From: Nectonema munidae
Lineage: Eukaryota; Nematomorpha; Nectonematoida; Nectonematidae
NCBI GenBank assembly: GCA_030549495.1
Contig: JAUIRK010000987.1
Location: 744,001-808,000, forward strand
Length of the DNA stretch: 64,000 nucleotides
Reading direction: 5' to 3'
Part shown: in pieces, positions 35,324-47,639 of the stretch
Numbering within the stretch: position 1 is the stretch's first letter
How the letters are laid out: each line of letters opens with the position of its first letter
Program-made: the position numbers and the translations under genes
Notes under the pieces: model-generated
Database searches by the model: none
What the model saw: the letters and a program-made list of their open reading frames with translations, nothing else
What the model was told of the DNA's origin: nothing

Positions 35324-36215
35324 AACATTTTTTTTTTAATTTTTATAAAGAGTTTTTGTTTTTTATTGTTAAAAAAAAGTTTAATAAAAATTTTTCTATG
35401 AAAACAAATTTTTTTCCAATTTTTACATCATCTCGATTAAAATAAAAAATGGGTTATATTTTATTCTAATATTTAAAAAGTGTTTAGTTTTGATGTATTT
35501 TTTTACTTTTAACCATTTTGACGGAATTTTAAAAAATAAACTAAAGGAAAACTTTATGCGAGAAATTTTTTTCTAAATTTTAAACCAATCAAGAGCATTT
35601 CTTTTTTTTATACCTTTTTCATGTTGTGACCTATTAGAAAAAAGTTCAATCATTTTTTTTATAAGCGTTAGAATAACACTATATTTTTCCAAGTATACGA
35701 ATATATTTTTAGGTACTAAATCCTTCATTTTTCACTTTTTTTCAATTTTTCCCCCATATTTTATCAGTTTACAACATCGTCTATCAGATAAATTGAAAAA
35801 AAAAGATAAAAATTTTCTAAAAATTTCAATTTTAATACCTCACTTTAAGGAAAATTTGATAATGATTAAGAAAATTTATGAAAAAAATTTATTACGTCAT
35901 TTTCAAATTTATTAAATTACTTTTTTACAGCTTTGAACTTGAAAAAAATGTTAAAAATTGGAACATTAAACGCGAAAAAAAAAAGTAAATCATTTGATTC
36001 ATTTCAAATAACTAAATTTTTTAAATTTTCGATTTTTCAGCCTCTTTCAGCACGCTCAAAATTAGTTTTCATGTATTCTAAACAAGTATTATACAATTTT
36101 AGAATCATGCTATTTAATAATTACAATGTTTTATCCGATTATTATTTTGAATTATTTGGAAAAAAGGTGTCTTTACTTTAAAAATTTATCTTGAAATAGG
36201 GATTTTGGGCCTTTT
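35324..36215. other. Very AT-rich sequence
   Basis: Homopolymer-rich; an 82-codon plus-strand frame at 35933 is Lys/Phe-rich and looks like chance. Confidence 0.4.
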
Positions 36216-36339
36216 ACCATTTCGTCTGCATTTTATAGTTAATTATATTTATTTATTAAGTTATTAATTTATATTAATTAATTATAGTTATTAACATTAT
36301 AGCAACCAGGGCATAACTATACAATGCAGACGAAATGGT
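36216..36339. repeat. Long hairpin: 26-bp inverted repeat
   Basis: ACCATTTCGTCTGCATT... at 36216-36241 pairs with ...AATGCAGACGAAATGGT at 36314-36339, 25 of 26 positions, around a 72-base AT loop. It may be a short MITE; the arms contain GCAGACGA, the motif repeated in MITE-X. No target duplication seen. Confidence 0.75.
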
Positions 36340-36768
36340 GATTACTTGATGTAACTGTCTAAACGAAAAGACCTGGGATTTTTAACAAGATATTCACTGA
36401 TAAATATCCCGTTACAATTGATATCGTTATCGATAAAATACTGATTTACAAATGTTCTGGGAGCGGGGATTCCTTTGAACACATTTGTCGATAAATAGTC
36501 TTATAGAATCATTATCGATAAAATATTTTTCAAAAAAGAATATGAAGAAGGAATTTATAAAAAAAAATAATAATAATCAATGATCCATACCCCACCTACT
36601 ATTCTACCTTAAATGATCCAGTACAAATTGGGAGAACCCACTTGTAAATTTCATAAATTATAAAATTTATTTTATCAAATCAAATTAAAAACAATTAAAT
36701 TGACTCAAAATGAGTCTTATTTCTTCGGAAAGAGTAAAATGAAGGCGATGTTTACAATTCCAAAAATA

Positions 36769-36868
36769 CATATATGAGGCCTGAGGGTTGATAAGCAAGT
36801 TGCTTCATTTTTGACTTGAATTGAGGCCTGAACACTTAGCAACTCGGTTGCTTATAAAAAAAGGTGTT
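36769..36868 (+). repeat. Dispersed repeat R1, copy 2
   Basis: CATATATGAGGCCTGAG, GAGGCCTGAACACTTAG and GGTTGCTTATAAAAAAAGG match the minus strand of 14435-14532. Nature unknown. Confidence 0.7.
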
Positions 36869-36931
36869 AGATCATTTGAAGTTTATATTAGGTAAATACA
36901 AAATGGAAAAACCTTAACACAAATATGTAAA

Positions 36932-37173
36932 ATGCTATCTCCAGTTTTGTCATCTTTGTGCCGCAACAATTTGTGGAGACTTTTATCCTCTAAAAAAAGT
37001 TATTCAAAAGATATAAAAGAATAATCTAAACAGGATGAATTACCAATGCTCTTATTCAAGACGGATTTTATGGAGGCAAGATTCTTGCAGATAATACCAT
37101 CCTCTAATTGTTTGAAGGAGCTAGCACACATCAATTATGAAAACTATACCGTTCTTAGGCTAAAAATAAATTA
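36932..37173 (+). pseudogene. Coding-like frame with presequence-like start
   Basis: From ATG 36932 the frame reads MLSPVLSSLCRNNLWRLLSS then KKSYSKDIKE, Arg/Ser/Leu-rich without acids, like a mitochondrial targeting peptide. After one in-frame TAA it continues DELPMLLFKTDFMEARFLQI and SNCLKELAHINYENYT. The stop may mean a pseudogene, or that an exon boundary was missed. No family recognised. Confidence 0.25.
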
Positions 37174-38707
37174 ATGAGCTGTCTTAAACCTTGAATGCAA
37201 CTAAATTTGTTAAAAAGTATAGTGAAATAAGGTTTCTCAGAGAGAAAAAAATGGCTGGTTCCAGCTCTGGAGTAGAAAAATTTTAATGCCTGGCTCCGAT
37301 TCTCAACTTTTTTCTATTAATTTATAAAAAAAATTGATTGTAGCTATACTACTACACAGTTTTCCAAATAAAATTTTGTTGCGTACCGGATTTGCTTTTT
37401 TTTTAATTTTCATGTGTAGGGCGTTTTTATGGGTAAAACTTTATTTTCTTTCGTTTATTTTTTAAATATTTCAATTTTTTCTCCTGAAATAATAAAAAAA
37501 TTTATGCTATTTAATAATGTATAATTCAATATAACAAATTTTAATTTATTTCAAAATCATCAAAGTATTTATCCATATTTTTTGTTAGTGAAATGAATTG
37601 ACCCCTAAAGTTACCAAAGCATTTTTCAAGAGCTTTTTAGACTAGTTAAATACATTGTTTTGATTTAAACGGTATTCTATACTCTTCTAAGTCCAGTACT
37701 CTAACTTTCCGATATTTTCAAGAATAAATTTTTAAAAAAGAGATTTTTCGGTGAAACAAAATAAATTTGGACATAGTTTGATGAAAATATGTTTGTTTTT
37801 CATCTTAATGAATAAATTTACATATTTATAATTTATGTTACCTTTTTATTCATGCGCTTAACTGTTTACAAATTTACTTTCATAGAACTCACTTTTAGAG
37901 TTCTTGGTCAAATACTACTGAAATATATAAATGCAACTTTCACGTTTTTTAACGATTATTCACGTGCAATATATCGAATTGTTACTATTTTTGTACATTA
38001 ATCACATCGCCTCCTTCTTAGCAAAAATCATTGTTCTGGTAAACCCATCCTGATTACTTAAAGTTGGCATATATGTTCTAGACATCTATTTTGAGTTTCG
38101 AAATTTTCAGAATGTTGTCTATAAGGTAACGCCCAGTTTTTGGAGCCAAACGCCTCATTTTTTTCTTCAAATTTTTACTCTGACTTGATATTTGGTTGAA
38201 CGAAATGAAACTCTGATGGAAGCCTGTCTAATTTTTTCAGGGACCTTTAAGAATAGACGTTCTTGTGAGAAGAAGATGAAACTTATATTATGTCTAGAAG
38301 GTATATAAATATTAATTAAACACGTGATACGGTTAAAAGAATATTTTTTTTGTTCTTTTTTTTTCGTACATTATATATCTTCTAAAACCTCAAGGCAACT
38401 CCTCACAATTTTTAGGCATCATAAACCAAGTTATACTTCATTTATCTTTGCTTGTGATTTGATATTATATAAAAGGAACCAACTTTGTTTACTTTTTATA
38501 AGAAAATTATCTATGTTCGATAATAAAGGATAATTAACTTTTATGTCGGCTTCCTTTGAGTTACAGAAGCCTATAAATAGAAAAAGTTTTAACCAACACT
38601 CCGATTTTACGACCCCCTTTTAAAAATCGAAAAATTAAAAAAAAAGTTTAAACATGTTTAACTGAGGCAATATGTTTGAAAGTAGAATTTAATGTTAAAT
38701 TTAGAAA
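37174..38707. other. AT-rich sequence, nothing recognised
   Basis: No gene, repeat or RNA gene supported. Confidence 0.4.
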
Positions 38708-38771
38708 ATGTACAGATATAAGATGAAGAAAATATATTTAATATTTATTTACTTTTGCAATGCTAGAGATG
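38708..38771 (+). CDS. Candidate first exon encoding a signal peptide
   Basis: ATG 38708 (or in-frame ATG 38723) gives MKKIYLIFIYFCNARD, a short basic start, hydrophobic core and Cys-Asn-Ala end typical of a cleavable signal peptide. It is followed at 38772 by GTAAGT, a perfect consensus donor. A following exon could begin after ATATAG near 38960 but was not confirmed. It may be chance in AT-rich DNA. Confidence 0.3.
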
Positions 38772-39867
38772 GTAAGTAATGAATGATTGAAATTTAATAA
38801 CAAATTAATTGTACATCATGAGACTCAACTATAAGCAAAAAGCTGAGAGATAAGAGAAGTAATGAAAAGAAATATAGAAACTACGATTCGCAAAAATAGG
38901 GGCAGTTGCACAGAAACGCTGACAGTATCCGATATCTGTTCCATGTTATAATATAGTTTTGTACTCGCACACGCTGTGCGCTACTGAAGGTGTTTTAAAT
39001 TTCATTTTCACATGGTAAGAGCAAACACATGGGGAAAAAGTTGTAATCGATACTTTGTTTCAGTTTAGAAAGTGCACATGTTTCTAATGAAATATATTTA
39101 TCTCGCGGCCTCTTAAAAATCAACGCCCTCTGAGAAAGACAGGACTATCCTGATCATTTTCAGTGTTTTCATCGAGCAAGTACCACACTTTTGAATGATT
39201 TGTTTCGGAGCGGCATTTTTTAATCTCAATTTTAAGCTCTAGGAAAAACACTCACTTATATAATATATATCAAGAAAAACTTGATTTATATATCGACTTA
39301 ATCGTTTTATTATTATAAGCTTACATTTGATAGACACGATCCAAATGATAATTTCCTTATACTTTGGAAAAGGAAAATGATGGAGATGTTTCATGACTTA
39401 AAATATTTATTCACATAAAAACTGCATATTGTAAAAAATTAAGATTTTTCATTTTACTAGACAATTATATTTTCTAAAAAAAGCGTTTATATTAAAAGTT
39501 TTGTACTATCTAAAGTCTAAACACAGCGCATTGGCAGCTAAATGAATAATCTATTTTTGTAAGGAAATGCTATACCTGATTTACGTATTTACCTTTATAA
39601 AACAAAACCATTCCTTGGCCTAAAAAATGAGAATCAAAGCAAATCTTTCTACAAAAAGTACATTCAAATTAAAAAGTTATATAAATGTATTTCCAAAAAA
39701 AAGTTAAATTATATTTAATCATAGATCATAATATTTAAAAAATGTTCACTTTTTTGGCCACACTTCACATAGCAAATATGTATCAAAATATTCACTACAT
39801 TCGTAATGTTTCCGGCTTGGTTCCTTGTATTAAAATTCTTTGGCTACGAAGTCCTGATTATGCTGCA
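38772..39867. other. AT-rich sequence
   Basis: Contains a hAT-end-like string near 39121 (CAACGCCCTCTGAG) and nothing else recognised. Confidence 0.4.
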
Positions 39868-39925
39868 ATAAGTTTTCAAACTGGAGTCAGCGGTGCCAAA
39901 GGAAGGGGATCACGAACAGGGGCGC
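39868..39925. repeat. hAT-terminus-like fragment
   Basis: GTTTTCAAACTGGAGTCAGC followed by GGTGCC matches 44447-44490 (GTTTTCAAACTGGAGTCCGC GGTGCC), a hAT-type terminal sequence. Only this end is visible. Confidence 0.45.
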
Positions 39926-40164
39926 ACATCCTCAAAATTATTGGGAGGAAGGGGGCGAAATTTTTAAGTTGCAATTTTCAAAATTAGTGGTCTGGAAATA
40001 CCACGGGAGACCAAATATTCAAGCAATCCTTTAAATAGAGTGTATTCAGCGCATACCTAAAGTCCTAAATTTATAAGACTACTTTATATTTTTTTTTTAC
40101 AAATTTGGTGAATTTAAATACTATACTTCCAGCAAAAATATTTTAATTAAAATTGCATATCGAA

Positions 40165-40256
40165 TATGGTGCGCAGAAAAAATGCCCGAATTAAAAAATA
40201 GGAAAAAAATGCCACAATTTAAAATTAGGAAAAAATGCCCAAAACAAAAAATTTCA
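40165..40256. repeat. Degenerate short tandem repeat
   Basis: Three imperfect units of about 30-35 bases containing GAAAAAATGCCC / AAAAAAATGCCAC / GAAAAAATGCCC, each followed by AAAATTAAAAAAT-like sequence. Confidence 0.6.
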
Positions 40257-40649
40257 AAAAATTATTAATTAAAATTAAAAAGATTTTTTTTTTAAAAGAT
40301 ATGTCAAATAAAGATTTTTTGTAAAAAAAACAAAAAGTTTACTTTTCATCTAAAACATTTAAAATTTAATTAAATAAACTAAAAAACTCAGCATACGACA
40401 ATTTTTTAAATACAAAAAAAAATTTATAAAACAGCAAATATTTTTGGACTTTGTGTGTATCAGAACACTTTCAAAATATTATTTGTGTTTTAACTGATTT
40501 TAAAAATACATTCCCACAAATCTGCACCTTTGTTATTGTTTTCAAGAACAATAAAGAAAAAAACCGTATAGATTAAGAAATTTTAGAAATTTAGCCTTTC
40601 AAAACGGTACCAAATAAAAATATTTATATACAATAAAATATCAAAGTTA

Positions 40650-41510
40650 TAACAATCAAAATGAAAGACATAGACATCGCAAACCATTTCAATAAACAGT
40701 TCACCAATACAGCACCGAAAGCTACAAACAAATCACACAGAAACATTAATAAGCAACAAAACTCCCCAAAACACACACACTTATATTCCTATCACTTGTA
40801 GCCAAAACCTTGAAAAAATCATTCTCCACAACATAGAATCGTACATACCTAACACCACACATCAACATAGATTTAAGAAAATGCATTCTTCAATATATTC
40901 ATATTATTGCCGAAGGTTTAACCAAAGGAAATCCTTCCACCGCACCATCACAACAACACTAGATCTAGGCAACGCCTTTGACACACTCGATATCCATCTT
41001 CTCATACACAAAATCATCCACAAAACAAACAACACTCAATATGCCAGATTTCTAGCTAACTACCTACTCGCCAGAAACACTTATACAAAACATAACACTA
41101 GCCTCTCACGCTCACGCCACATATGAACATGTGTACCCCAAAGAAGCTCCCTCTCCCCTATACTATTCAACATGTGCGACATGCCTACTCCCACCAACAA
41201 CCAAGTTAAGCTTTTTGCTTACTAAACAAAGCATCACAAAAGTCACTCTCAACACACAAAGATGCATTGACAAAATACACAAATGGCTCATCGATAATAA
41301 ACTCAAACTTAACCACGCCAAGTCACAAGCAACACTCTTTACACAATATAATTTTGAACATAAGATAAAAATCACTATAGACACTAACACGCCCAAAAAT
41401 CCTAGGAAACAAAAACCGCGCGAACCAAAACAGTCCAACCTAAAACGAACTAAAATTAAAGTGGTTATAAACAAAAGCATCTAAACCTAAGCTTTTAATA
41501 AAGTTAATTT
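40650..41510 (+). pseudogene. LINE fragment L2c
   Basis: Plus-strand frames read DIANHFNKQFTNTAPKATNK (the pre-RT linker), LDLGNAFDTLDIHLLIHKI (motif A), SSLSPILFNMCDMPTPTNNQ, VKLFAY (start of the YADD box, then broken) and HKWLIDNKLKLNHAKSQATL. A/C-rich strand bias matches L2a and L2b. Several stops and frameshifts. Confidence 0.8.
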
Positions 41511-42009
41511 TTAGGTTTCAAAAAGGATACATAAATCATAAGAATTATTCCCAATAATAAAAATGAAAATTAATTTCATTTAGAAATTCAGGGGTCGCCA
41601 AAGTGATGATGTATTTTTATCATGAATTTATGCGTTTGATTTGCCTTAAAACATTTTTCTAATATTTGAATGTCCGTTTCATTTTAACTATTGATATAAA
41701 GAAATATTTAAAATGATTTTTTTTTTCGAAATCTGAAAGAAAAAACACATTTACATACAGGCACATATGTTTTTATAAGAGGGAGTATTTATTTCCTTGC
41801 TAATATGCACCAGCAGATAGAGATAAGAATATTCTTCGTATCCAAATCTTTTCAAGGAAAGGCGCAAAGGGAAATTCGCCTAAGCAATTATGTGAGTTAC
41901 TCCTCTGCAAACGTGATAGATGAGGAGAATTCATCATTATCCTCAACTTTGTAAAGCAATATTGTCTATTTGTATATAAATATCCCCTTTCTGGAAGTTG
42001 ATGTTAGAT
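41511..42009. other. Spacer
   Basis: No gene recognised. Confidence 0.4.
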
Positions 42010-44407
42010 CAGGGTTCTTCAAACTTTTTTACATGCAGGGCCAAAATTTTATTAAAATAGGAAAATCGCAATAGTTTAATCTTTTGTAATAGATGTTAAA
42101 ATATATTCAAATATAAGTCAAGATTTGATAATAGTATTTAAGATTTAACAATATTAAAAATGAAAGTATAAAATTCAAAGCAAACAAAAAGGAAGAATTT
42201 CATATAATTTTAAAGCACATTAGGTTATATTCATAGATCCAAATAAAACTTGTTTCATAAAAAAAAATAAACTTCAAAATTTCAATCACTAAAAGCTTAG
42301 TCTTTGATGTTTTAGTTTTGAACTGTTTGATTTTAGCCCTTTTTGGGTATGGACGTTTTGATTTGGGCTGTTTTGATCTGGGCCATTTTGGTTTTGAAGG
42401 CAAAACAACAATCATATAAAATAGTAAACATTCACTCGGCCTAGAAGTTCTTTCAACTGAGTAAGAAAGCAAGCTTTAATTTTGCTTTTATTAATGAAAA
42501 ATTTTACCAAAGAAACCCATTTTTTAAACAATTTTATATTTTTATTTTAACATAATTTTTGAAATAATAATTTAATCTTAGTATCTTTAGAATAATGGAT
42601 AAATTTTTGTGTGATTTTAGAAGAAAATCTACCAATATTGAAAAGGCTGAAGATAATACAGGTGAAAATAATGGAAAGAACTGTAATACGACTCCGATGA
42701 TAAGAAAATACGATTCATCTGATTTATTATTAGGATTTAGAAGTATCGTTATAGATGGCTTGGAGAAACCACCGTGTTTGCTATGTACGAAAGTTTTGGC
42801 TGCAGATAGTGTGAGACCTTGCAAATTAATGCGACACTTTGAAACTATGCATTCTAAATATGTTAGTAAGCCCAATCAATTTTTTCAAAATAAATTTTAT
42901 GAGTTTAATAAACAAAAGCAAGCATTCAAAAAACTAGTTTCTGTTCCATCAAATGCCTTGCTAGCTTCATATCAAGTTTCTTACAGAATCGCTAGATGTA
43001 AAAAACAGACAATAGGAGGAACACTAGTTTTGCCTGCAGCTATTGATATTGTTGAAACAATGTTCGGTAAATCAAATGCAAAACATTTAGGACAAATACC
43101 GCTTGCTGATAATACACTCAGCAGAAGAATAGCTGATATTTCTGAAGATCTTTGTAATCAGTTAATTTCTAGACTGCGTACTTCAAAATTTGCCATACCG
43201 GTCGATGATGCTACTGACATAGCTAAAGAAGCTCATTTAATTGCATATGCTCGATATATTGCAAAAATGCTTTAATAAAAGATACATTGCTTTGCAAACC
43301 TATTTTTGAAAAAACCACTGCTAAAGAAATTTTTAGTGTAATTGATACTTATTTTGATGAAAATGACATAACGTGGAACAATGCATAGGACTTTGTACTG
43401 ATGGCGTACACTCATGTCAGTACACTAAGTTGGTCTTAGAGTATCGAAGCACCTAAAATTATCTGGACGCAGTGCATGTTTCACAGGCAGCTCTAGCGTC
43501 AAAAAATATGAGCGTACCATTTTTACAAAAGTTAAAAAGTTATAACTACATTAAGAATAGTCCTTTAAAAGCCAGATTGTTTGAGAGGCTGTGTGATGAT
43601 ATGATTAAACCTCACTTACATAATATTGTGAAGTGCGCTGTCTATCTCACGCAAAAGTCATTCAAAGGGCGTTTGATCTCAAAGAAGAAATTGCAACATT
43701 TGTTGACGAAAATCATAATGAAGACGCAAGTTTGTTTTGAAATGACACCCTTTATTGTTATACTGGCCTATTTTGGTTTAGAAACAACAAGGACCACCAA
43801 TGCATAATCTCTTTCAGATAGACAAATTGAAAGCTTTCATAAAAAATTGGAGCTATGGAAAATAAATTTACATAAAAATTAATTTAATATGTTTCCACTT
43901 TTGAGTAATTTATGTTCCAGTGTTAATATTGAAGAAAACAAAAATCTATTAATTGAACACTTGGATGGTTTGTTATTCCCTTTTTCCAATTATTTCAAGA
44001 ATCTCGATTCCAAAAAGTTCACATGGGTAGAGAATCCATTCGTCGATGAAATAGATGATAAATTTGGTATGACAATTTTTGAAAAGGAAAAGCTAATAGA
44101 ATTATCTTGTGATACTTCATTGAAACATAAATTTCAGAGTGAATCCCTTGTTAGATTTCAAAGTGAAGAATATAATGCTTTATCAACGAAAGCAATTCAA
44201 GTGTTGTTGCCATTTGTAACATCATATTTATCCGAAACTGGATTTTCTTCATTAGTTGAAATGGATTCTAAATATCGAACCCGTTTAGTAGTATTAAAAG
44301 AGCTACGAGTAGCGCTGTCTTTAATGATGCCTAACATTCATTTAAAATTTTCAAAAAAAAAGTTATCATCCTGCCAATTACGTTTTAAACTAATCTTATC
44401 AAGTTAA
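42010..44407 (+). mobile_element. hAT element H6 (ZBED5/SCAND3-like)
   Basis: A hAT-type left end (CAGGGTTCTTCAAAC) starts at 42010, about 585 bases before a transposase frame at 42595. The element runs at least to the transposase end at 44407. No inverted right end was found; the similar string at 44447 is in the same orientation and probably belongs to another fragment. Confidence 0.6.
42595..44407 (+). pseudogene. ZBED5/SCAND3-like hAT transposase, broken
   Basis: Three long plus-strand frames (42595-43275, 43472-43807, 43889-44407) cover most of a hAT transposase. The first has an N-terminal BED-type finger (PCLLCTKVLAADS...LMRHFETMH, C-x2-C and H-x5-H) and then the conserved ASYQVSYRIARCKKQ block. 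It continues with DNTLSRRIADISEDL and VDDATDIAKEAHLIAYARYI, where the first catalytic Asp region lies. The last frame has SYLSETGFSSLVEMDSKYRT followed by LRVALSLMMPNI, the C-terminal dimerisation and ZBED5-type tail. At least three breaks separate the frames, including the stop after ARYIAKML and a damaged stretch at 43276-43471. It is the best-preserved hAT in the window and probably the youngest. Confidence 0.88.
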
Positions 44408-44446
44408 ATTACCTTATTTGTAATTCTGATTGCATCACTACCTTCT

Positions 44447-44530
44447 AGCTCAGTGGTTTTCAAACTGGAGTCCGCGGTGCCCCGCGCGATCGCAAAGGTG
44501 TTCCACGGGGACGGAGAAGGGGGGACTGAG
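44447..44530. repeat. hAT-like terminus, GC-rich
   Basis: CAGTGGTTTTCAAACTGGAG and GTCCGCGGTGCCCCGCG begin a GC-rich segment resembling hAT element ends; related to 39868-39925. Confidence 0.5.
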
Positions 44531-45032
44531 TCAATCCTTTTGTGCAACAAATTGCGCCAATATTGGATCATTTGCGATTTTTGTAAATAAGTAAGAATAA
44601 ATCATTTATTCTTTAAATTGAGTACTATTTTATTCTCCTATTGTTTTTCAGACCTGTTTTAATAGATGTAAATATGCATTTTTCTTAATGGTTTAAAAAA
44701 TTTAATATAGTAACCTATAGTTGAAATTTGGTTTTACTTGGGGGAAAGAGGAACCTAAGTGTTCTTTGTGCTAGCATCTAATTTTCTAAAGCCAGCCAAG
44801 TGAGGTTTGCACTAGAAATTAAGCACAAACCAATCCACTTTACGGACCGTACTCTAGAAAGTTGCTGATGTTCTAGTTTTACTATGATTAAGAAAAAAAC
44901 TCCAGATGTAATTAGTGCCGAGTCTAATAAAACAGCTTTACTGGTCATATTTCACAAGTATTTTCTAAAAACGGTTGAATTAAGCTTGGGTAAAAAGAAT
45001 ATTACATAATTAAAAATGTTAACTTTATAATA
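44531..45032. other. Spacer
   Basis: No gene recognised. Confidence 0.4.
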
Positions 45033-45792
45033 CCGTTGACCCTCGTTTACTCGGATATTAGATAAGTCGGACCGCGAACGAGAATACAAATGTTTGCCTT
45101 TATAGGCTTACAAACGGCTATTTTTTTAATTTTGCTTTAACTTACAAGCAGCCATTTTATTTATTTTTTACTCAATAGATAGTTGGCGGTCATTCTAAAT
45201 TTTGACGGTATTCCAAAGCTTGTTGTGGCTATATCAAGTTGTTGAAATGTTCATCTCTATTTTTCTTCAATATTTTATTGCAAAATGTCTGGAAGACGTA
45301 CAACCAACGCATGAAAGCTTGTGACTCTATCAGTGACCAAGAAACTTGATCTTATTCGCAAATTAGAAGCTGGAGATACTTTGAAAAGTGTTTGTGAAGA
45401 GTATGTGGTGAAGAAACAAACTGTGGCAGACATTCGGTAAGCTAAGGGTAAACTCCTAGCCGTTTTCTTAAAGTACAATCTTGGAAATAGAAAAAGGATT
45501 TGAGTTTCTAAGGATGGAAATTTGGAAGAAGCGGTAACAAAATGGTTTGTGCAGCAACGATCATGCGGTGTAAAAGTTCGTGGGATTGCTATTCAAGATG
45601 CTGCTCAAAAGTTAGCGAGGCCTATGCGAATTAATGATTTTACTGATAGTAATGGGTGGTTATGGCGCTTCAAAAATAAGCATGGGCTTTGTTATAAAGT
45701 GTTACATTGGGAAGCAGGCATCTGGTAAGTCAGATAATCGGCATAGTCGAACACTCCCCCTCCATGTAGTCCGACTTAATGAGGGTCTACTG
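45033..45792 (+). mobile_element. Tigger/pogo element T3, internally deleted, both ends present
   Basis: Left end CCGTTGACCCTCGTTTACTC and right end (minus strand) CAGTAGACCCTCATTAAGTC are imperfect inverted repeats typical of Tigger/pogo, each flanked by the TA dinucleotide (45031-45032; 45793-45794) that these elements duplicate. The 760-bp element holds only the DNA-binding half of the transposase, so the catalytic domain was deleted. Confidence 0.85.
45284..45728 (+). pseudogene. CENP-B-type DNA-binding half of Tigger transposase (T3)
   Basis: Across the plus strand it reads MSGRRTTNA, then VTKKLDLIRKLEAGDTLKSV and CEEYVVKKQTVADIR (first helix-turn-helix). After stops it continues LEEAVTKWFVQQRSCGVKVR, IAIQDAAQKLARP and FTDSNGWLWRFKNKHGL (second HTH, CENPB-type). 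There are three stops before the second half. No DDE residues remain. Confidence 0.85.
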
Positions 45793-45794
45793 TA

Positions 45795-47096
45795 GTTCGA
45801 ACAGCGATTCTTTTCCAGACATCATTTACAATGTGGAAAAGATATTTTGAATAATTTTAATGAACAAATGGACCTACTAATTTAATTTAAATATTATTTG
45901 TTGTGGTAAAAAAAACGTTTACAAAAATTTTTTCCAAGTAACGTTCTGAATTAAAAACTAATGAATTAAGCTCCTATTTTTATGGTGTTACGTAATATAT
46001 GCCTCAACGTATAAACAGTTGAAATACCCAATAATTCGGTTTCTATGTAGAAACAAAACAGGCATACAAAATAAAATATGTATTGATAGGACACTTGAGC
46101 AAACCACATTGTTTTCATCACGTCAGCATATCATAACTATTCCTAACATACAGACACAGCAAAAAAGCTACTAATCAGCCCGCCAAACATCTCGTTTCTA
46201 TAGACAGAAAGAACACATCAAGAAGCCTACCTTTAGAAATTAGGGGATTATTAATTCTTTCAAAGTGAATCACAGTCGTGATTTTTTAACATGTAGTCAA
46301 CACTCACAATTCTTGGCAAATATATTATTTTTATCAAATCTAACAACATATTGCCAGCAATGCACATCTGTAAGTTCGGTACAGCAATTCACAAAGTACT
46401 TAGCAACGCATTCAAACAGCTTCTAGATACTGTAGTTGTGGTATAAAACACATTGATCGGGTTTACAACAAAAGAGATTATAAATTTTAATTTGATAAGG
46501 ACACCCATTTGTATGAAATCGTGCATAAATGCAAAATATTAAATTTATAGAATCTTAAAGGGTTTAAGATTTTGTTCAAATACCAATTTAAATAAATAAG
46601 AAATTGAGAAGGAATTAGTTTATTGAAATTAAAATCCGCAAAAGAAACAGTAGGAAAATTCTTGATAAAACTATTCGATTGGTAGAATAAGTTTAATTAT
46701 TAACAGAGGAAAAATAAAGTTTGAGAATCTTTCTAAAGCGAGTATTATACTCTCTAATTTAAAATCTTAATAAGTGTGATTTTTGAAGATTTCGAGATAA
46801 ATAAAGGTTAAAAATTAAACTCCCATCAAAATTATTGGAAAAATTACTTAGAAAAACTAGTTATTAAATTAATACATTATATTTTGGGATTTATTTATAG
46901 GTTATGCAAATGTTTTTTTTTACATAAAGAAAGAAAGATTTATTTATTTACTATTCTAATATTTATTATTTACTATTGTAATATTGTTTGGTTAAACAAT
47001 ATTACAATAGATGCATTTATGATTTATTTTTTTTTATATATATAGTTAATTTTATAGGTAGGTAGGTGTTGGAAGCGGATCCCGCGCTGGCAAGTG
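45795..47096. other. AT-rich spacer
   Basis: No gene recognised; an A/C-rich patch near 46080-46220 has a base bias like L2 LINE coding strand but no clear motif. Confidence 0.35.
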
Positions 47097-47375
47097 CCCC
47101 CCCCCCCCGCAGTTTTATTTTTTACCCCCCCCCCCCCCTGAAAATATTCAACTTGCCTCAAGTGTCTTAACTTAAGAAAAAATTATAAAAACATATAGCT
47201 GTGCTAGTAACTTTGAGAACATTTATGCCATATATTGGAAACAAAACTGTTTGAAAATAATTAAATGCCTTTATAACAATTTGTTTTTGTAATTTATATA
47301 GTACTTCTGATAAGATAATAAATTTTTTCTATAATGTACATTTTTATTACCCCTTCACAGCCCCCCCCCCCCCCC
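47097..47375. repeat. Three poly-C tracts
   Basis: Uninterrupted C runs of roughly 13-16 bases occur near 47097, 47126 and 47361, within an otherwise AT-rich stretch. Run lengths in such tracts are often unreliable in assemblies. Confidence 0.8.
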
Positions 47376-47639
47376 TAATAATTTTTTTATATCTAAGCAC
47401 TATCGGACTTTTCCATATGCTTGCATATGCAGTTCGTAAAAAATTAAGATTCTGCTAGAGGGGGTTTTGTAGGCTCTGGTCATTGTGATGAGGCAAAGTC
47501 GGTGGATTTAATTTAGATAAGTGATTGATGAGGGGCAGTTTAATTATAAGCCCCATGAAAGAATGCCATACTCAAGCGTATCTTCGATGATTGATTTATA
47601 TATAAAAAAGAGTGTTGAATACTTAAACCCCATTTATAA

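Noticed and set aside
44447-44530. Right end of hAT H6
   Set aside because: The terminal-like sequence is in the same orientation as the left end instead of inverted, so it belongs to a different fragment.
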